Assembly (NCBI GenBank): GCA_023380795.1
Contig: JAMCSF010000024.1
Location: 1-49,240 of the forward strand
Source of the DNA: Candidatus Martarchaeota archaeon
Lineage (GTDB): Archaea > Micrarchaeota > Micrarchaeia > Micrarchaeales > Micrarchaeaceae
Direction of reading: 5' to 3'
Length of the DNA: 49,240 bases
The notes beneath the pieces were generated by a model. It had not been told where the DNA came from. It saw only the letters and a list, made by a program, of their open reading frames with translations, and made no database searches. This document shows, one piece after another, positions 37,707-46,068 of this stretch; position 1 is the first letter of the stretch; every line of letters starts with the position of its first letter. A program made the translations under genes and the position numbers.

Positions 37707-38747
37707 ATGTTTTGCATGGAAAAAAACAAAAAAAATTTTCCTAAAGCAGAATTTGACTCCCATCCAGTGGAAAACACGGAAAAGCAGAGGTTAGAACTCG
37801 TGTCCAAGCTCTCTGGAGCGGTATTATACAATCTCCTGAGGGTAAAGGACCAAAAGACAATCCATGCCGCGCAAAGCCTCAAAGGTGCCCTGAATTGCTA
37901 TGCAAACACCTATTCCAACATAGAAAAGCTCACATATGCTGCCGGCAAAGCAATGGACTACAGGCTTGCAATAGATTATATCAGAGATGAACTCGGCCTT
38001 AAAACCCCGGGAATAGACCCCTATTCTGTCTGCATTGACGAAAGCAGTCTCTCCAAATCAATAAAAGGCGAACTGAGCGAACATTCATGGTCCATTGCCA
38101 AAGTGCTCCTAGAAGTGAGTAGGAAGGCATACGGGAAGATGGGCGAAAAAGAAACCATATTTGCCGCGAATAAAATAATCTCTGCCACAGAACAGCAATC
38201 GGACATCACAAACTTTTCTTACGTCGTGGAAAAGGTCCTGTCAGCAACCGAGGAATTGGGAAGCAATCTTGCGGATTTCGTAAACGAATATGCATATCTA
38301 AAGGCATGCATAAAGGAAATAAGTATAAGGTCAATAACTCAAAAAAGCGTAGGGGAGGGGCACGAAGCTATATTGCGCACTGCCTCAGCAATAACCTCTG
38401 AGCATATAGCCAAGGAAGATGTGCCTTCGTGGCCAAAAATAACGATAGAAAGGTCAATATCTGGAAAGGACGTTGGGATGGCGATGCATTTCGCCAAGAG
38501 TTCGAGCTATTTTGCAATAGTGTATCTAAAGCCCAGGGATTACAACCTAATAGCGAGCTTTGTAATTCAACTCAAAGAGACGATAAAAGAGCTCGAATCC
38601 GTAATTAACCCGAAAGAAAGTGTTCCTAGTCTTTCGATAAAAACATATTCTGACATAGGCATTTGCATGGTCGGCTCGGCGCATTTCGACCCCAAGTCAG
38701 AAACCGCTGTGAGGGACAATCTCCAAAAGCTTTTTGGGAGGAAATAA
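37707..38747 (+). CDS. hypothetical protein, 346 residues
   Basis: A soluble, mostly helical protein that I do not recognise. Residues 30-240 alternate amphipathic helices with scattered Cys; the last 110 residues have a more alpha/beta pattern (SYFAIVYLKPRDYN, SLSIKTYSDIGICMVGSAHFD). It starts 15 bases after the Nudix gene and ends just before a nuclease-like gene, so all may be cotranscribed. No catalytic motif is clear. Confidence 0.6.
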   Translation: MFCMEKNKKNFPKAEFDSHPVENTEKQRLELVSKLSGAVLYNLLRVKDQKTIHAAQSLKGALNCYANTYSNIEKLTYAAGKAMDYRLAIDYIRDELGLKTPGIDPYSVCIDESSLSKSIKGELSEHSWSIAKVLLEVSRKAYGKMGEKETIFAANKIISATEQQSDITNFSYVVEKVLSATEELGSNLADFVNEYAYLKACIKEISIRSITQKSVGEGHEAILRTASAITSEHIAKEDVPSWPKITIERSISGKDVGMAMHFAKSSSYFAIVYLKPRDYNLIASFVIQLKETIKELESVINPKESVPSLSIKTYSDIGICMVGSAHFDPKSETAVRDNLQKLFGRK

Positions 38748-38889
38748 ATCTAACAATTTGATAGAAAAGCCAACCAATAAAAAAGGATGCAATAAAAAGC
38801 TACTGAGGGTATGGGTTGCTTGCGCCGAAGTACGGATTGACCGCAAGCGTGAGCTTTGCCGAGGTGTATCATTGGAGCTTTGGGAACAA

Positions 38890-39462
38890 ATGGCGGTAAA
38901 CATAATGGAGAAAAACAATTTCAAATTCTCCTCGACATTTGAGGCCAATGTTGCGGCAGCACTCGACCTGATGGGCATAGGGTTCTCATGCAAAAACCTC
39001 CAGTTTGAGATAACAAGCAACGGCAAAGCCATAACGTATACTCCTGATTTTGTGCTGACGGATACGTACAACGATAAAACCGTCCTAATAGAGCCTCACG
39101 GCAAGAAGTACATAAACAAAAGATTCATAGAAAAAATGAGCTCATTCAAGCGCGACCCGATAAGCTCGGATTACCATCTCATACTCATAACGGATAAAGT
39201 GCCAAAGAAGCCGAACAAGCTGAAGATAGAACTCAAGAAATACGGGTATGAAGCGAAAGACATATGCGACGACGTTTGGTACATACCATACAACGTAGTA
39301 TTGGGGCTGCAGCTGCAGTTAAAGAACGAGGATGGCTCCATATACGCGCTTTTGAACAGCCTCAGAAAAGAGGAACCATTACAACACAGTGCAGCGCTTT
39401 TAAGAAACGAGAGCAGGAATTCCAGCATGAGGCGCTGGAGCGCTTCAAAAAGCATGTCCTAA
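38890..39462 (+). CDS. PD-(D/E)XK-like nuclease
   Basis: A protein of about 190 residues with the layout of a small restriction-endonuclease fold. An N-terminal helix FSSTFEANVAAALDLMG has the conserved Glu. The strand pair AITYTPDFVLTD / KTVLIEPHGK gives P-D and E-x-H-G-K in the right places, and YHLILITD follows. Catalysis is plausible but unproven. The start is unsure: the frame is open back to 38734, with ATGs at 38890 and 38905. The Ser/Arg-rich last 20 residues look unstructured. A tRNA-Ser on the opposite strand follows. Confidence 0.6.
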   Translation: MAVNIMEKNNFKFSSTFEANVAAALDLMGIGFSCKNLQFEITSNGKAITYTPDFVLTDTYNDKTVLIEPHGKKYINKRFIEKMSSFKRDPISSDYHLILITDKVPKKPNKLKIELKKYGYEAKDICDDVWYIPYNVVLGLQLQLKNEDGSIYALLNSLRKEEPLQHSAALLRNESRNSSMRRWSASKSMS

Positions 39463-39480
39463 ATATAAGCAAACATATTC

Positions 39481-39613
39481 GCCAGGGTAGGGATTTGAAC
39501 CCTAAAGCCCGTGAGGGCACCGGTTTACCTGTCGCGCCTTTTTGCATCACCAATCAGCTCTTGACGTTTTGAAAACTCAAGACCGGCGCGTTACCAGATT
39601 CTGCCACCCTGGC
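39481..39613 (-). tRNA. tRNA-Ser(TGA) with a 49-nt intron
   Basis: A class II tRNA on the minus strand: acceptor GCCAGGG/CCCTGGC, discriminator G, long variable arm (GCCC/GGGC) and T arm TAGGG-TTCAAAT-CCCTA. Anticodon stem CCGGT/ACCGG holds loop CTTGAG plus A, so the anticodon is TGA. The long variable arm and G73 support serine. The 49-base intron (39527-39575) is at the canonical 37/38 site. No CCA is encoded. Confidence 0.85.
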
Positions 39614-39768
39614 ATATTGACAAGCATTACAGGTTTTGCTGAAAAAGTATATAAAGCATTCAATAATGGCACCGGGGCCCATGCTGCCTTGATTCAAAGC
39701 GCGACTCTTTTCCCTGCGCGAATTGAAGGCCTGGGCTTATCCGGAAGCCGTTGAAAAATGGTGTTTAA

Positions 39769-41475
39769 ATGAACAATATGAGCGCGAGCCTTGGAAGGCT
39801 CATGGAATACATTACGAAAAAGAAGCCGCGCAGCGGCCTCGCACCAGTGATCGAAGGCATAAGCATAGGAGAAGCCGTAGGCTATCCATCTATGCATAAG
39901 CTAATGTTTCATGGGCCAGAGCAAAAGACAATACCGTTTGCATGGAAACAGGCCAAGGGCGCCGTTTACATAAAGCCCCATGAATACAACAGCCCGCACA
40001 TAATAATAGCGGGCGCAAGCGGCAACGGCAAGAGCACCCTGCTAAAAAAGCTCATAGGCGGGCTAGCTTCTTCGGGCATCAATGTGCTTCTATTCGATTC
40101 CGACAGCGAGCATTACGATATAATAAGCTCGGTAAACGGGAAAATTATAAACCCTTTCAAAGGCATAAACATATTCGCCCTTGACGGACTGAGCGCCGGG
40201 GAGCGCATACAGGAGCTCACATCCCTTTTTTCCGACGTATTCAATTTTGGGTATCTCCAGTCAAATTCGTTGCACTCGTGCATACGCTATGCCTATTCAA
40301 TTTCTGGCATGCGCTCCGTAAATCAAGCGCACATTGACAACGTGCCAAGCATGGCGGCATTGATTAAGGTAATCAATGCATTCATTGCAAACTCCCGCAC
40401 AGCTGCAGAAAAGTCAAGGCTTTATAGCATTCTCAACAGGCTTAGCTCTTTAAACCTGGGCTATGGGGAAACCGCCGCAGAGGGCATAAATGGCCTTTTT
40501 GAAGGCGTAGTCTCAATACCGCTGAGACACGTGGGAAGCCCTTATTCAAAGAGGATAATAATGCACGAGCTTCTGGAAAGGCTATATGCAAGGATGCATT
40601 CGATGCCAATAACGCACAAGCTTTCAAACTACATAATAATAGATGAGCTGGACTTTGTAATATCGGACTATGATTCCCAAACTGGGATAATAAAAAAGAT
40701 AGTAAGAGAGGGGAGGAAGTACGGCATAGGCATAATAGTTTCGACACATATGGCTATATCGCTCCCAAAGGACATGGTCGAAAACTCTTCATGCATAATA
40801 ACTTTTGGCTCTCCGGATCCTTCAGAGAGAAGGTATATCTCTTCAGTAATGGCTCACGGAGACTCGGCAATGGAAAAGTTCCTCTATAGCGATATATCGT
40901 TCCTGCAAAAATACTATTTTCTTCTTTCATGTCCTGAATTTGCGCTTCCAGTGAAAGCAACCATAAAGGGCGTAAGGCAATTGGAAAATAAAAATAACTA
41001 TTATGCAAATGGTGTTTCTGAAAATGTTTTGAAGCAGCCGGTACGCAAAGAGGATGCGATTAGAATGGGCTTTACCGAAGAACAGATAGAATCATTAAAA
41101 AAATCAATGAAGATATCCAGCGGCTTTTCCTCAGGTGCGGAATGGCTCATGGCTAGAAATCCGTCCCTTAGCATAGGGCACGAGCTCGGAGTAAAAGCAA
41201 TTTGCTTATGGCTTTCTTCCAAAGGAATCGAAAACCGTGCTATAGACAACAGCAAAGGCCCGGATGCAATCGCCTACACGTATGGCAACAGGATAGCCAT
41301 GGAATACGAGACCGGAAAGAAATCCGCATCGTCAACTTCAAAAATGCTTGACAAAAGGATAAGGGATTACGGGTTCGTAGTTGTGGTGGTAAACACAAAA
41401 GCGTACGGCTTCTATAAGTCTGCAATTGAGAAAGAAGGCATTCTAGTCATACCAGATACAGAAATAACGCAATAA
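39769..41475 (+). CDS. HerA/VirB4-like ATPase with C-terminal nuclease-like domain
   Basis: A 568-residue P-loop ATPase of the HerA-FtsK/VirB4 group. Walker A is AGASGNGKST (81-90), followed by VLLFDSDSEHYD. Walker B YIIIDELDF lies near residues 288-296 and a sensor region GIGIIVSTHMA near 323. The last 110 residues resemble a PD-(D/E)XK domain: GPDAIAYTYGNRIAMEYETGKKS near 497-518 (D...E-x-E-x-G-K) and VVVVVNTKAYG. This suggests a DNA translocase joined to a nuclease, as in defence or DNA-processing systems. No transmembrane helix is seen. The ATG sits in GGTGTTTAAATG. Confidence 0.75.
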   Translation: MNNMSASLGRLMEYITKKKPRSGLAPVIEGISIGEAVGYPSMHKLMFHGPEQKTIPFAWKQAKGAVYIKPHEYNSPHIIIAGASGNGKSTLLKKLIGGLASSGINVLLFDSDSEHYDIISSVNGKIINPFKGINIFALDGLSAGERIQELTSLFSDVFNFGYLQSNSLHSCIRYAYSISGMRSVNQAHIDNVPSMAALIKVINAFIANSRTAAEKSRLYSILNRLSSLNLGYGETAAEGINGLFEGVVSIPLRHVGSPYSKRIIMHELLERLYARMHSMPITHKLSNYIIIDELDFVISDYDSQTGIIKKIVREGRKYGIGIIVSTHMAISLPKDMVENSSCIITFGSPDPSERRYISSVMAHGDSAMEKFLYSDISFLQKYYFLLSCPEFALPVKATIKGVRQLENKNNYYANGVSENVLKQPVRKEDAIRMGFTEEQIESLKKSMKISSGFSSGAEWLMARNPSLSIGHELGVKAICLWLSSKGIENRAIDNSKGPDAIAYTYGNRIAMEYETGKKSASSTSKMLDKRIRDYGFVVVVVNTKAYGFYKSAIEKEGILVIPDTEITQ

Positions 41476-41476
41476 T

Positions 41477-41689
41477 TCATATGATGTTTAAGAATCCTAA
41501 AATTATTAGCACAAGCATTATCACTATATATATCCTAAGAAACACAAAGGCAAACTTTACCCATCCGCTGACCTTGGCCCTTTTTACAGGTATCTTGGAA
41601 TAATCCTTTAGCTTTTCCTTCTTAAGGAAGTTTTCCCAGTCTTTGTCATTCTTTATGAATCCAAATTCTTTTCCATCCAAGGCATCCAT
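41477..41689 (-). CDS. small single-helix membrane protein after Nramp
   Basis: A 70-residue protein with a charged N-terminal 40 residues and one C-terminal transmembrane helix (about 44-68). It follows the Nramp transporter gene by nine bases on the same strand and may be a small partner or regulator of the transporter. The family is not recognised. Confidence 0.5.
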   Translation of the reverse strand: MDALDGKEFGFIKNDKDWENFLKKEKLKDYSKIPVKRAKVSGWVKFAFVFLRIYIVIMLVLIILGFLNII

Positions 41690-41698
41690 TCAAACCAC

Positions 41699-43090
41699 CT
41701 ACAGCAAGTGCGGGAACACCAAGCTTAGCCCGTAAAGGCTGCTCATGCTCACTAGCACAATCATTATCGTTATTATCGAAACGTTCTCCCATTTCTTGTT
41801 TACGTGCTTTCCCATTACCTCTTTGTCGTTGACCAGCAGAAGCAGGAAAAGCAGCGCAGCCGGCATGAATATAGAGGCTATCACCTGCACGGTTATATTG
41901 AGAAAGCCAAGGGGCACGTTGGGTACGAGGACTATGGCAGCGGCAATTAGCATGCTTATTATTCCCGGTATGTAGAACTTCCTGCCTTCCAGGAAAGGAA
42001 GGTTTATGCTCTTGGGCCAGTTGAAAGCCTCGCCTACAGCCCACGAAGTGCTTGCGGTAAGCGCTATGGCTGCAATTATTCCCGCATCAATAAGCCCAAG
42101 GGCGAATAGCTCAACAGGTATTGTGCCTATCTTCTTTGATATGGTGCTAAGTATGAATGCTATGTTGTAGCTTGTAGTTGAGGTCGTGGTTCCCACATGC
42201 CCAGTGCTGAAAACCAGTGTTCCGGTCAGCACAAGAATGCATATTGCTACTGTGGCCATTATGCACGCGCCTACGAAAGTGTCCCTTTTCCCAGCCCCTA
42301 TGTCCTCTGGCACTGTGCCTTTGTCTACTTCAGAGCTCTGCTGGAAGAAGAGCATCCACGGCGCTATTGTAGTTCCTATGTTCGCAAGCAGCACATATAT
42401 GAATAGGGTGCTTATGCCTCCGCTTATGTGCCAAGTCAGGAAGCTCTTCGCAACAAGGCTCCAGTCAGGATGCGCAAAGAACACCAACGGTATGAATATC
42501 ATGTTGAAGAAAGCTATTATCAGGCTGGCGCGCTCCCATTTGTGGTACCTGAGCGTAAGCATTACTGTGGATATAAACGCTATCCCTATTATTACGGCAA
42601 TTAGCGGCTTAACCCCGAATATGCTCATTCCGAAGGTTATCCCTATGAATTCCGTAACCAAAGTCAGCGAGTTAGCTATTACCAAATCCCCCAGTGAGAA
42701 TGCCCCCCAGAATGGCCCGTATCTTTTCCATATCATTTCGGCATGGCCTCTTCTGGTAACCGCTGCAAGCCTCACAGTCATCTCCTGAACAAGATAAGCC
42801 GTGGGGACCATCAGTATCATGAGCGGTATGAAAAACCCGAGCCCGAATATAGAGCCAGTCTGTGCATAGGTTATAACTCCTCCTGCATCATTGTCTGCGA
42901 CCATGACCAGTATTCCAGGCCCTATGAGTGCTATTACCAGGAGTATCCTTGTCCACAGGCTCCTGTTGTGCCTAAGCCGTGCGACCTTGAGCCTGTCTAT
43001 TGCCCTGAGCCTTATCTCCACGGGCAGCTCCTCTAGTTTTTTGTTTATGTCAAATCCTTCTTCGCTACTCTGCCCTTGCCCCGGAATCAT
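41699..43090 (-). CDS. Nramp-family divalent metal transporter, atypical site
   Basis: A 463-residue transporter with about eleven membrane helices of the Nramp fold. The helix 1 metal motif, normally D-P-G-N, reads NDAGG at residues 67-71: the Asp is kept and the Asn replaced by Gly. The helix 6 M-P-H motif reads A-P-W (243-245), so the Met that favours transition metals is missing. This suggests a changed metal preference, perhaps including Mg2+. A 48-residue charged N-terminal extension precedes helix 1. The winged-helix gene lies 41 bases upstream on the same strand. Confidence 0.85.
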   Translation of the reverse strand: MIPGQGQSSEEGFDINKKLEELPVEIRLRAIDRLKVARLRHNRSLWTRILLVIALIGPGILVMVADNDAGGVITYAQTGSIFGLGFFIPLMILMVPTAYLVQEMTVRLAAVTRRGHAEMIWKRYGPFWGAFSLGDLVIANSLTLVTEFIGITFGMSIFGVKPLIAVIIGIAFISTVMLTLRYHKWERASLIIAFFNMIFIPLVFFAHPDWSLVAKSFLTWHISGGISTLFIYVLLANIGTTIAPWMLFFQQSSEVDKGTVPEDIGAGKRDTFVGACIMATVAICILVLTGTLVFSTGHVGTTTSTTSYNIAFILSTISKKIGTIPVELFALGLIDAGIIAAIALTASTSWAVGEAFNWPKSINLPFLEGRKFYIPGIISMLIAAAIVLVPNVPLGFLNITVQVIASIFMPAALLFLLLLVNDKEVMGKHVNKKWENVSIITIMIVLVSMSSLYGLSLVFPHLL

Positions 43091-43131
43091 CGTTTCTTAA
43101 TACTATAAAAAGATTAATATATGCACGGAAA

Positions 43132-43500
43132 CTAGCCCTGCATTCCTGCTACTATTATCGGGCACCCTGAGCTCGCCAGTTTCTTTCCTACACCTGTCAG
43201 CGCATACTTCACTCGTATCGGATGCGAATCCACAACCATTCGGCTGAGCATTTTTTCCGCCTCTAGGGATTTAAGCACCGAAGAGAGGGTTCTAGCGGTA
43301 AGCCCGGATTCTGACAATATTTCATTGAAGAACATGCCCTCTGGTTTTGCGTTTAGTATTAAAGCAATAGTGATCTGCCAGTTCGATCTCACAATTCTCT
43401 CGAGCTTCTCGCCCTGCAATTCATTGGAATCGAGCATATGCTGTATTATGCAAATGCCTGCAGCGCCTTTTTTCTTATCTGATACCATAGAATGTGCCAT
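43132..43500 (-). CDS. HxlR-like winged-helix transcriptional regulator
   Basis: A 122-residue DNA-binding protein. The helix-turn-helix lies around MFFNEILSESGLTARTLSSVLKSLEAEKMLSR (residues 55-86), followed by a wing VDSHPIRVKYALTGVGKKL, the HxlR/MarR arrangement. Two Cys (C17, and one near the C-terminus) could sense metal or redox state, which is inference. The ATG at 43500 follows GTGATGGA. It is upstream of and in line with the Nramp gene, so it probably regulates metal uptake. Confidence 0.75.
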   Translation of the reverse strand: MAHSMVSDKKKGAAGICIIQHMLDSNELQGEKLERIVRSNWQITIALILNAKPEGMFFNEILSESGLTARTLSSVLKSLEAEKMLSRMVVDSHPIRVKYALTGVGKKLASSGCPIIVAGMQG

Positions 43501-43630
43501 TCCATCACTATATCTGCTATACTAAATACAACTCATGCTATTAATAACTTGTTTTGGGCTTTCTATTTTGTGCATTTGCGCACTAAGGCAATAAGATTAA
43601 TGCTCTCATGCACATGCACCAAGTGATTTA

Positions 43631-44209
43631 ATGGCAGCAGAAGTTTTTGTAGATTCGTTGACCATAATGTTGCTTGCACTGGGCTCCAGCGCATCGCTGT
43701 TGGCTATGTATGTCCTATGCGCGGTAAGACAAAAGAAATCGATAAGCAACCTTGCAATACCTATAATCGGATTCGGGCTGTTCGATGTTGCCAGCGGCTT
43801 CCTGATGTCATTCACGTGGCCTCTTCCTCCAGCATACAACATGCTTTTCGGGGATCCGTTGCTGTTCCTGGGCCTGCTGATGGTTATGGGAGGTTACATG
43901 CTATACAGGAACATGAACCTGAAGGTGCTTTCTATATTCGGGTTCTTTCTTGGAATATACCTTTTCGTCGAAGCAATTGCAATATACAATTTCAAGCTAG
44001 AGACAGGAGTTGACTTGATAAGCTCAATGGGGCTTTACTTATCTTCTGGCCTGGCAGCAATATTGTCCCCGCTTGTGTATCTGGATCCGAAAAGCAACAA
44101 TGGGAAGATGGCTTATTATCTTTTGGCCCTGCTGCTGCTTCTGGCTGCATTTGCTGCATTGTTCATAGGCTATGCCGGGATATACGCACATCTTTTGGCT
44201 CCTCCTTGA
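43631..44209 (+). CDS. DUF981-family membrane protein
   Basis: A 192-residue protein with six hydrophobic segments and little soluble part. The central FGDPLLFLGLLMVMGGYMLYRNMNL is characteristic of the DUF981 family of uncharacterised membrane proteins. Function is unknown. It diverges from the winged-helix regulator. The start lies in AGTGATTTAATG. Confidence 0.65.
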   Translation: MAAEVFVDSLTIMLLALGSSASLLAMYVLCAVRQKKSISNLAIPIIGFGLFDVASGFLMSFTWPLPPAYNMLFGDPLLFLGLLMVMGGYMLYRNMNLKVLSIFGFFLGIYLFVEAIAIYNFKLETGVDLISSMGLYLSSGLAAILSPLVYLDPKSNNGKMAYYLLALLLLLAAFAALFIGYAGIYAHLLAPP

Positions 44210-44224
44210 AAGGTTTGGTTTTGC

Positions 44225-44244
44225 TGCCGCGGGATTTCGCGGCA
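44225..44244 (+). terminator. hairpin terminator after DUF981 gene
   Basis: TGCCGCG/CGCGGCA forms a perfect 7-bp stem with a 6-base loop, followed by TAATTTTC, 15 bases after the stop. It lies between two convergent genes. Confidence 0.55.
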
Positions 44245-44272
44245 TAATTTTCAATATGCTGCTTTAGCGGTG

Positions 44273-44683
44273 TCAATCTTTGCGCTTCATGAATTCCTCT
44301 ATAAGTTCAACGTCCTTTAGATCTTTTTCCCTGCCTAATGCCTTCTTCCACTTTAGCGCCTCTTCAAGCCTTACAACAGGGATTCCATCTATAATTTCAG
44401 CATCTTTTATGAGCATTGAAGGATCAGGGTTATAAACGCCGAAATTCCAATCATCGCCAACTTCAAAGCAATCTTTTTGCAGCATCTTCCTGCCGTTAGC
44501 TAACTGCTCTTCTTCCCACCCTAACCTTTTGAGTCTGTAATAAACTTCGTGTGTGGCTATAATGTCTATATCGTGCGACTCCCTGATCCTATGGGCCGCA
44601 AGCGGCACGGAGCCAAAAAGTGCGTATTCTCCGATGCGAAGGTCTAACTCTTTAGTCTTTTTGGCTATCTCGTCGAATTTCAT
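44273..44683 (-). CDS. nucleotidyltransferase-like protein
   Basis: A 136-residue protein resembling the minimal nucleotidyltransferase (MNT/AbiEii-like) fold. YALFGSVPLAAHRIRESHDIDII near residues 19-41 holds the G-S and D-x-D pattern (GS then D-I-D), although the usual spacing is longer. EEALKWKKALGREKDLKDVELIEEF at the end is the common C-terminal helix pair. Relatives act as antitoxins or small RNA- and protein-modifying enzymes. It is in the same direction as the HExxH gene upstream. Confidence 0.6.
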   Translation of the reverse strand: MKFDEIAKKTKELDLRIGEYALFGSVPLAAHRIRESHDIDIIATHEVYYRLKRLGWEEEQLANGRKMLQKDCFEVGDDWNFGVYNPDPSMLIKDAEIIDGIPVVRLEEALKWKKALGREKDLKDVELIEEFMKRKD

Positions 44684-44716
44684 GTGTACACCAAGCTAGA
44701 ATATGTGCAGCTGCAC

Positions 44717-45256
44717 TTAAGCTTGTTCGCTTTTGCCGTTCTTGATCATTTTGATTATAGTGTCATGACCCTCTTCTTCCATTATTTCCCATGCTAAGGG
44801 ATAATCACTTTCAATGCTTGTTTCCGGCGGTTTAATCATTTTGAATTCGGGGCTATTTTCGCCGAAAATATCTATATAAAGAGCCTTCTGTATGGCAAAT
44901 ACTGGTATGTGCCTGAGTGCAAGTGGCTTGGCATCCGGATGCCTTTGCTTTAATGAACTCCAAAATACTGCTAACTGCTCACGATTTTGATACAACAGCC
45001 TGTGTATCAGTTCGTGTACCAGCGTCGCAACAAATGGGTCCTCTTTCTGGTATGTTCTTATGCTCAACGGGTCTGAGAATGACCTGTGCTTTCCGACCAA
45101 ATAACAGGTGACGCTGGCTTCCTTCCATTCAAGCCCAGATATTTCTGCAATCCTTTTGGGTATTGTAACAGCGTACTTGCTCCAGTAGCCAGAGTATATT
45201 TCAGGATATTTTCTGAGCTCCCCATCAAGCTTTTCGTCTATCCTTTTGCCAAGCAA
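44717..45256 (-). CDS. HExxH zinc-protease-like protein
   Basis: A 179-residue protein with LVHELIHRLL near residue 78, the zinc-binding H-E-x-x-H of zincin proteases. A possible third ligand Glu/His lies farther on (RHIPVF or EIMEEEGHD). No signal peptide is seen, so it would act in the cytoplasm. The only ordinary start is TTG at 45256, but the same frame is open and protein-like for about 25 codons upstream (FLDTLNIEFRYVRIYLEQ), so a non-standard start or lost start is possible. It precedes the nucleotidyltransferase gene by 33 bases. Confidence 0.6.
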   Translation of the reverse strand: MLGKRIDEKLDGELRKYPEIYSGYWSKYAVTIPKRIAEISGLEWKEASVTCYLVGKHRSFSDPLSIRTYQKEDPFVATLVHELIHRLLYQNREQLAVFWSSLKQRHPDAKPLALRHIPVFAIQKALYIDIFGENSPEFKMIKPPETSIESDYPLAWEIMEEEGHDTIIKMIKNGKSEQA

Positions 45257-45364
45257 CTGCTCTAAGTATATTCTTACGTACCTGAACTCTATGTTAAGCG
45301 TATCCAGAAAGGTACACCCAATCGTATGTTGCTGTGAGCATTTCTAAAAGATTTATCATAAGCA

Positions 45365-45493
45365 TGGGGCTGCCGAGATTTGAACTCGGATACCCGTCAT
45401 TGCAGTAGCGGGCATGACGGGATTTGAACCAGCAACCTTAGACGGAAGAACTGACAAAGTTCGACGTGTATCCTTTCTAGCCATAGCAACCCC
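45365..45493 (-). tRNA. tRNA-like gene with large insertion, identity unresolved
   Basis: On the minus strand, a 7-bp acceptor stem GGGGTTG/CAGCCCC with A73 and a perfect T arm CCGAG-TTCAAAT-CTCGG frame 129 bases. The interior does not fold as a normal tRNA: the D stem would have only three A-T pairs. A second T-loop-like GGTTCAAATCC lies inside. Strong nested stems CCCGTCAT/ATGACGGG and GGATAC/GTATCC compete with the tRNA shape. One reading gives an anticodon loop CTGCAAT (GCA, Cys) closed by CCGTC/GACGG, which would require non-canonical introns. It may be a multi-intron tRNA or a decayed one. Confidence 0.4.
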
Positions 45494-46068
45494 GATTAAA
45501 CACATTTGCCTGCAAATGAACCCCGGTTATTCATAGGTATATGCCGCTCCAAATTTATATAGACGCCGGGTGCGGTTTTATACTGAAACTGAACCCCAAC
45601 CCAGACTGAGCCATAAGCTTGGGCGTAAGGCCAAGAATGGCTTAATCTTGGGTTTTGGTCGTCTTCTCCGCCTCATTTTGGCCTTCTCTACATGCCGCAA
45701 AATTCTCTACATGAACTTGGCAATCCATGTAGAGAAAAGTCTCGACGGAAACCCTCCAATCGGGGCTTTTTCACGAGGAACTACTGCACATCAATATTAT
45801 AGCCGTCCATGTAGAGAGTCGTGTAGAGACTCTCCCGCCTCGCAGCCTCCGCCCGCCTTTAAGACGCCTTTGGGTGTCGCACGGCGGGCTACGGCTACTT
45901 TGTAGGACATGGCGGCGTTAAGGCTGATTTTGACCCCCCGCAAAATCAGCCGCTTGCTAGGTTGCTAGCTTAAAGTCCGTTGGGACGACCCCCTCGTGAG
46001 CTAATCCCTAAAGGATTAGCGATAGAGTGGTGGTTTTAAGGATTATAGGTTTCCTTGTAACGGGACAA
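45494..46068. other. non-coding region with consecutive perfect hairpins
   Basis: About 575 bases without a convincing gene. A TATA-like AAATTTATATAGAC (about 45553) could start a plus-strand transcript. Four copies of TCTCTACATG lie at 45684-45694 and 45703-45713 (direct) and at 45726-45736 and 45808-45817 (inverted). The second and third form an 11-bp hairpin. Further stems are GAGAGTC/GACTCTC (45814-45834), GCCCGCC/GGCGGGC around an inner GACGCC/GGTGTC (45851-45889), GGCTGATTTTG/CAAAATCAGCC (45922-45951), GTCC/GGAC (45975-45986) and GCTAATCC/GGATTAGC (46000-46020). This is typical of a structured RNA. RNase P and SRP RNA signatures were not found. Confidence 0.55.

Noticed and set aside
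37707-41475. Integrated mobile element next to tRNA-Ser
   Set aside because: No integrase, transposase or repeated tRNA end was seen; codon use matches the neighbours.
45684-45817. CRISPR array suggested by repeated TCTCTACATG
   Set aside because: Repeats are only about 10 bases, face both directions and lack regular spacers; no cas gene is near.
45570-45905. 111-codon open frame in the hairpin region
   Set aside because: Overlaps the perfect inverted repeats, lacks a ribosome site and reads like random sequence.
45494-46068. RNase P RNA or SRP RNA
   Set aside because: The conserved RNase P and SRP helix sequences were not found on either strand.
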